In this document: positions 61,224 through 64,000 of the stretch, in pieces
How positions within the stretch are numbered: the stretch's first letter is position 1
How the letters are laid out: each line of letters opens with the position of its first letter
From: Rhodoligotrophos sp. CJ14
Lineage (GTDB): Bacteria; Pseudomonadota; Alphaproteobacteria; Rhizobiales; Im1
NCBI RefSeq assembly: GCF_038811545.1
Contig: NZ_CP133319.1
Span: 1,731,516 to 1,795,515 of the forward strand
Length of the DNA stretch: 64,000 bases
Direction: 5' to 3'
Translations under genes and position numbers: made by a program
The notes under the pieces: generated by a model
Told to the model about the DNA's origin: nothing
The model's input: the letters and a program-made list of their open reading frames with translations, nothing else
Database searches by the model: none

Positions 61224-62842
61224 GGTACGCTCTCGAAGGGCTCTGGCACCCCGACCGCATGCGCGGGCACCGCGAACATCCGCGCGGACAAGCCGAAGGT
61301 TTCCTCGTAATAGCGTTCGACCCGCGCCTCGACCTGGCGGGAGGCCGGCGGCTCGACCATGAGTGCCCGCCCTGCCGGGCGCTGCACCACCTGGCCATCA
61401 CGCACCACCAGCTCCCCGCTCTTGAACACGAACTCTGCGGCCCCGAACATCGCAGCATAATCAGTCTGCGGCCGGTAGACCGCAACATCGGCCAGCGCGC
61501 CGACGCCGAGATGTCCGCGATCCCGAAGGCCCAGCAATTTGGCCGGGGCGGCCCGGGTCATGATCGCGATCTCATTGAGCGAATATTCGCGCGTGATCGA
61601 GGGCAGCGTCGTGCTGGCAAGCGCCGACTTCGGCAGGCGCGCCATCCACTCATCACGCAAGGGCCGGTCCATCAGCAGTGCGAAAATCTCGGGATAGGCC
61701 GTGAAGGGTGCGCCATTGGGATGATCCGTCGTGAAGAACACCCGCCAGGGGTCGTTGATGAGCAGGAACAGCTCGAGGCCGATCGCCCATTGCAGCGCAT
61801 TGACGGGATTGGTGGACTTATACGCATAAGGCACGACCCCGCCCCCATCTCCGATCCCGTCCCACAGGCTCCACTTGCGCGGCCGTGCACTGTTGCGTGA
61901 GCCAAATTGCAGGATCGTATCGCACGAGACGGTCACGGTCTGGCCAAACATCACCTGCCCCACATCGACCGTCACGTTCTTGCGGGCATTGACCGCCTCT
62001 GCAATCTGCGCCGCGGCTGACGAGAACCGCCGTTTCCCTTCCGACCCATAGCTGTAGAACTGGATATGGGCGAAATGCATGGGCAAATCGCCCGCTGCAT
62101 CCATGGTGGCGATGGCCGTTTCGACCGCCCCGGGAAGGCCGAGATTATTGCAATGGACATGCAGCGGATGCGGAATACCGAGTGCCGCAACCGCCTCTTG
62201 CAGCGCGAGCACGATTTCCCGCGAGGAGAGCCCATAGCCCGGCACCTCGTCATCGAGCGAAAAGGCGCGCACATTCTCCTTGAACGCCGCCGAGCCGCCC
62301 GCATTGATGCATTTGACCCCCAGAGCCTTGGTTGCCCGCATCACGTAGCCGATATAGTCGGCAACCGCGTCGGGGCCCTGGCGCTCCCGCAACAGCTGGA
62401 GCAGATAGGCGTCATTGCCGACAACCGCGAGCCCCGCATTGTCGAGAATGGGAATATCGGCAAATTCCATATGCGCATGCAGCGCATGGCTTGGCACCAT
62501 GGCGGGCTCGACCACCGTGGTGCAGCCCATTTCCGCATAGCGAAGCCCTGTCTCTTCCGTCGACCAGCCGGCCGCACCGAGCGCCGTGGTCGCGGGCCGG
62601 CGCGCATGGGCCTTGTGCTGCTCGGGTAGCATCAGCCTCGCCGTATTGACATTGCCGCCAGCCACGTGGCTGTGGATATCGATCGCCCCGGCCATCACGA
62701 TCGCGCCGTCGAGGTCGAACGTCTCCACCGCACGACCATCCGGAGCCGGCACTGCGATCCTGTCCCCCTCTATCCAGAGATCACCGATCTCATCGCGCCC
62801 ATTGGCGGGGTCGATGATGCGACCACCCTTGAGCCTGATCAT
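61208..62842 (-). CDS. fhcA: formyltransferase/hydrolase complex subunit A
   Basis: A 544-residue amidohydrolase-fold subunit homologous to archaeal FwdA/FmdA. It hydrolyses the formyl-methanofuran analogue to formate. The metal motif is DIHSHVAGGNVNTARLMLPE near residue 57, with further parts HVHCNNLGLPG, HFAHIQFYSYGSEG, VMFGQTVTVSCDTILQFGSRN and FFTTDHPNGAPFTAYPEIFALLM. In methylotroph FhcA the metal ligands are retained and catalysis occurs here. Overlaps fhcB by 4 bases (ATGA). Confidence 0.96.
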   Translation of the reverse strand: MIRLKGGRIIDPANGRDEIGDLWIEGDRIAVPAPDGRAVETFDLDGAIVMAGAIDIHSHVAGGNVNTARLMLPEQHKAHARRPATTALGAAGWSTEETGLRYAEMGCTTVVEPAMVPSHALHAHMEFADIPILDNAGLAVVGNDAYLLQLLRERQGPDAVADYIGYVMRATKALGVKCINAGGSAAFKENVRAFSLDDEVPGYGLSSREIVLALQEAVAALGIPHPLHVHCNNLGLPGAVETAIATMDAAGDLPMHFAHIQFYSYGSEGKRRFSSAAAQIAEAVNARKNVTVDVGQVMFGQTVTVSCDTILQFGSRNSARPRKWSLWDGIGDGGGVVPYAYKSTNPVNALQWAIGLELFLLINDPWRVFFTTDHPNGAPFTAYPEIFALLMDRPLRDEWMARLPKSALASTTLPSITREYSLNEIAIMTRAAPAKLLGLRDRGHLGVGALADVAVYRPQTDYAAMFGAAEFVFKSGELVVRDGQVVQRPAGRALMVEPPASRQVEARVERYYEETFGLSARMFAVPAHAVGVPEPFESVPCLSR

Positions 62843-63939
62843 GCCCGCCCCTCCAAGCGTGCGCCGATCGCACCGACCACCGCATCAACCGATGGCTTGT
62901 CGCTCTTGGCGGAAGCTTCGCATGCGATGAGACCGCCCGCCTCATTGCCAAAGAGCACCGCGCCATGATCGATACCGGGAATGCCGACCTCGATGCGCAC
63001 ATGTGGCGGCCTGGCGAAGGCAGCGCCGGGCGCAACCAGCGCCACCATGGGAAGATCCCGTGACCATGCCGGCACCGCTGGCCGCATGGCTGAGATCCAC
63101 AAGACCGCATCCGCTTCGCCGCTCTGAACGAGCCGGTCGGCGCTGTAGGCCCACGGGTCATGCAGCGGCGCCCTCGCGCCGGACCGGAAGGCGCTGCCGC
63201 CGAAGGCGGTGCGCATGGGATAGCCCGTGAGCCAGCCGCAAGCTTGCAGCGCGCCTGTGCCATTATCCCCTGCCGCAAGCGGCAGCCCCACGAATCGCCT
63301 GTTCATGTTGAGATCGCGGATCAGGCCCACCACCATCTCTATGGCCAGTTCATCGAGCGTTTCGGCCGACCACACGATCGCACCATAACGCGCTGATTTG
63401 AGCAGAACCGCGAGCGCATCGAGCCGGTCGCGCAGCTCGGGCGCAGCCGTAATTTTCCGGCCCGCAAGCCGCGCCCGCAGACCGGAAAGCACACCCGGCA
63501 GCAGCTCCGCGCCGATATCGAGCCGCTCGATCCTGCGTCCCGCCATTCCGGCCGCCGTTTCGATATCGGCCGCGCACAAGCTCACCAGGGTAGCATTCTG
63601 CGATGCCGGTGCGATGTGCTCCAGCATCCCTGGCCAGGCGCTCGTCATCTGATCGCCGATGAACATGATGAGATCCGCATGCCGGCGAACCTCACCGGGC
63701 GAGGCGATCATCCAGCCGGTATCGCGCATGACCGATGCATTGCGCAGCACGCTCTCTGCCGCCAGATGGTCGATAGCAGCGCCCACCGCCTCCGCGAGCC
63801 GTACGCTCGCACGAATTCCCGCGATATCGGTGCCAAGACCCGCGATGAGCGGAAGCCGTGCTCCAGCGAGCAGGCTGGTGGCCCTGGCCACCGCCTCATC
63901 CAGCGTGGCCGGCCTGCCTTCCACGAACACGTCAGCCAT
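62839..63939 (-). CDS. fhcB: formyltransferase/hydrolase complex subunit B
   Basis: A 366-residue subunit related to archaeal FwdB/FmdB but without redox sites. The N-terminal C-x2-C-x-C-type cluster motif of archaeal FwdB is absent: it opens ADVFVEGRPATLDEAVARATSLLAG. The cofactor domain fold remains (IAGLGTDIAGIRASVRLAEAVGA, VMRDTGWMIASPGEVRRHADLIMFIGDQM, GDNGTGALQACGWLTGYPMRTAFGG). This is the known condition of bacterial FhcB, which works without molybdopterin or Fe-S. It is the first gene of fhcBADC in the window; ribosome site weak. Confidence 0.94.
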   Translation of the reverse strand: MADVFVEGRPATLDEAVARATSLLAGARLPLIAGLGTDIAGIRASVRLAEAVGAAIDHLAAESVLRNASVMRDTGWMIASPGEVRRHADLIMFIGDQMTSAWPGMLEHIAPASQNATLVSLCAADIETAAGMAGRRIERLDIGAELLPGVLSGLRARLAGRKITAAPELRDRLDALAVLLKSARYGAIVWSAETLDELAIEMVVGLIRDLNMNRRFVGLPLAAGDNGTGALQACGWLTGYPMRTAFGGSAFRSGARAPLHDPWAYSADRLVQSGEADAVLWISAMRPAVPAWSRDLPMVALVAPGAAFARPPHVRIEVGIPGIDHGAVLFGNEAGGLIACEASAKSDKPSVDAVVGAIGARLEGRA

Positions 63940-64000
63940 TCGGTTTACCCGCGCCGGACCTCATCTTGACCGGACTGCCCGGATCAGCCGACCGGGTCAA
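63932..64000 (-). CDS. possible end of an upstream gene
   Basis: An open frame on the minus strand enters from the right edge and stops with TGA 8 bases inside fhcB (22 residues visible, ending KMRSGAGKPNG). An overlap of this kind would fit an upstream member of the H4MPT operon, but the piece is too short to identify. The last bases also form an imperfect TTGACC...CCGGGTCAA palindrome, so it could be non-coding. Confidence 0.3.
   Translation of the reverse strand: MTRSADPGSPVKMRSGAGKPNG

Overview
The window comes from a GC-rich (roughly 60-65 % by eye) methylotrophic alphaproteobacterium, most likely Hyphomicrobiales. The evidence is: a complete methylotroph-type fhcBADC operon (H4MPT-linked formaldehyde oxidation) beside folD and fhs; rhizobial-style choXWV/betI/betA and soxBDAG loci; a plcP-agt pair; the palindromic element typical of Hyphomicrobiales (GAGCATGATCCCGAAAAG and its inverted partner, 50589-50637); and shorter palindromic intergenic repeats (17963-18002, 21930-22044). 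I could not assign a genus. No tRNA, rRNA, CRISPR, transposase or integrase was seen, and no stretch longer than 300 bases lacks a gene.

Layout. 1-2.8 kb: heme/iron uptake (TonB-dependent receptor end, small secreted Cys protein, TonB, IsdG-type heme monooxygenase). 2.9-5.0 kb: PlcP-like phospholipase C and Agt-like glycosyltransferase behind a possible Pho box, the phosphate-starvation lipid-remodelling pair. 5.0-10.2 kb: galE, galU, an outer-membrane barrel, kdsD and a cupin (surface polysaccharide precursors). 10.2-13 kb: NfeD/SPFH membrane pair and hemH. 13.1-17.9 kb: a FecR protein and a TPR/outer-membrane protein, divergent from a CHASE2-adenylate/guanylate cyclase; a possible envelope-to-cyclic-nucleotide module. 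18-25.6 kb: Nudix, PaaK-like ligase, RpiR regulator, Fe-alcohol dehydrogenase, aldehyde dehydrogenase, glutamine-synthetase-like ligase and N-formylglutamate amidohydrolase, all leftward.

25.7-26.6 kb is an AT-richer patch with two tiny orphan genes that share a three-cysteine hydrophobic tail; a perfect 22-bp direct repeat, one copy inside the 3' end of betA, brackets one of them. 26.5-32.3 kb: betI-betA, divergent from choX-GFA-choW-choV (choline uptake and oxidation, with a formaldehyde-type GFA protein inside the transporter operon). 32.4-40.4 kb: aspartate aminotransferase, DUF992 protein, glycosyltransferase, DUF1007, PuuD-like hydrolase, SDR, CcdA and D-amino-acid transaminase. 40.5-45.4 kb: a surface-polysaccharide operon (CelD-type and FemAB-type acyltransferases, Wzx-like flippase), then a metallophosphoesterase-fold protein that has lost nearly all its metal ligands. 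45.4-46.6 kb: two orphan genes in AT-richer DNA.

46.6-52 kb: soxBDAG (sarcosine oxidase), divergent from an RpiR regulator. 53-55.6 kb: SDR, SCP2-type thiolase, DUF3574. 55.6-64 kb: a divergent FolD paralogue, canonical FolD, Fhs and fhcBADC.

How the parts fit: choline is imported and oxidised towards glycine betaine; the demethylation steps down to sarcosine are not in the window; SoxBDAG turns sarcosine into glycine and a C1 unit (5,10-methylene-H4F or formaldehyde). FolD and Fhs carry the H4F branch to formate and FhcABCD ends the H4MPT branch at formate. The right third is therefore one C1-handling neighbourhood, while the left third is dominated by heme uptake and envelope functions.
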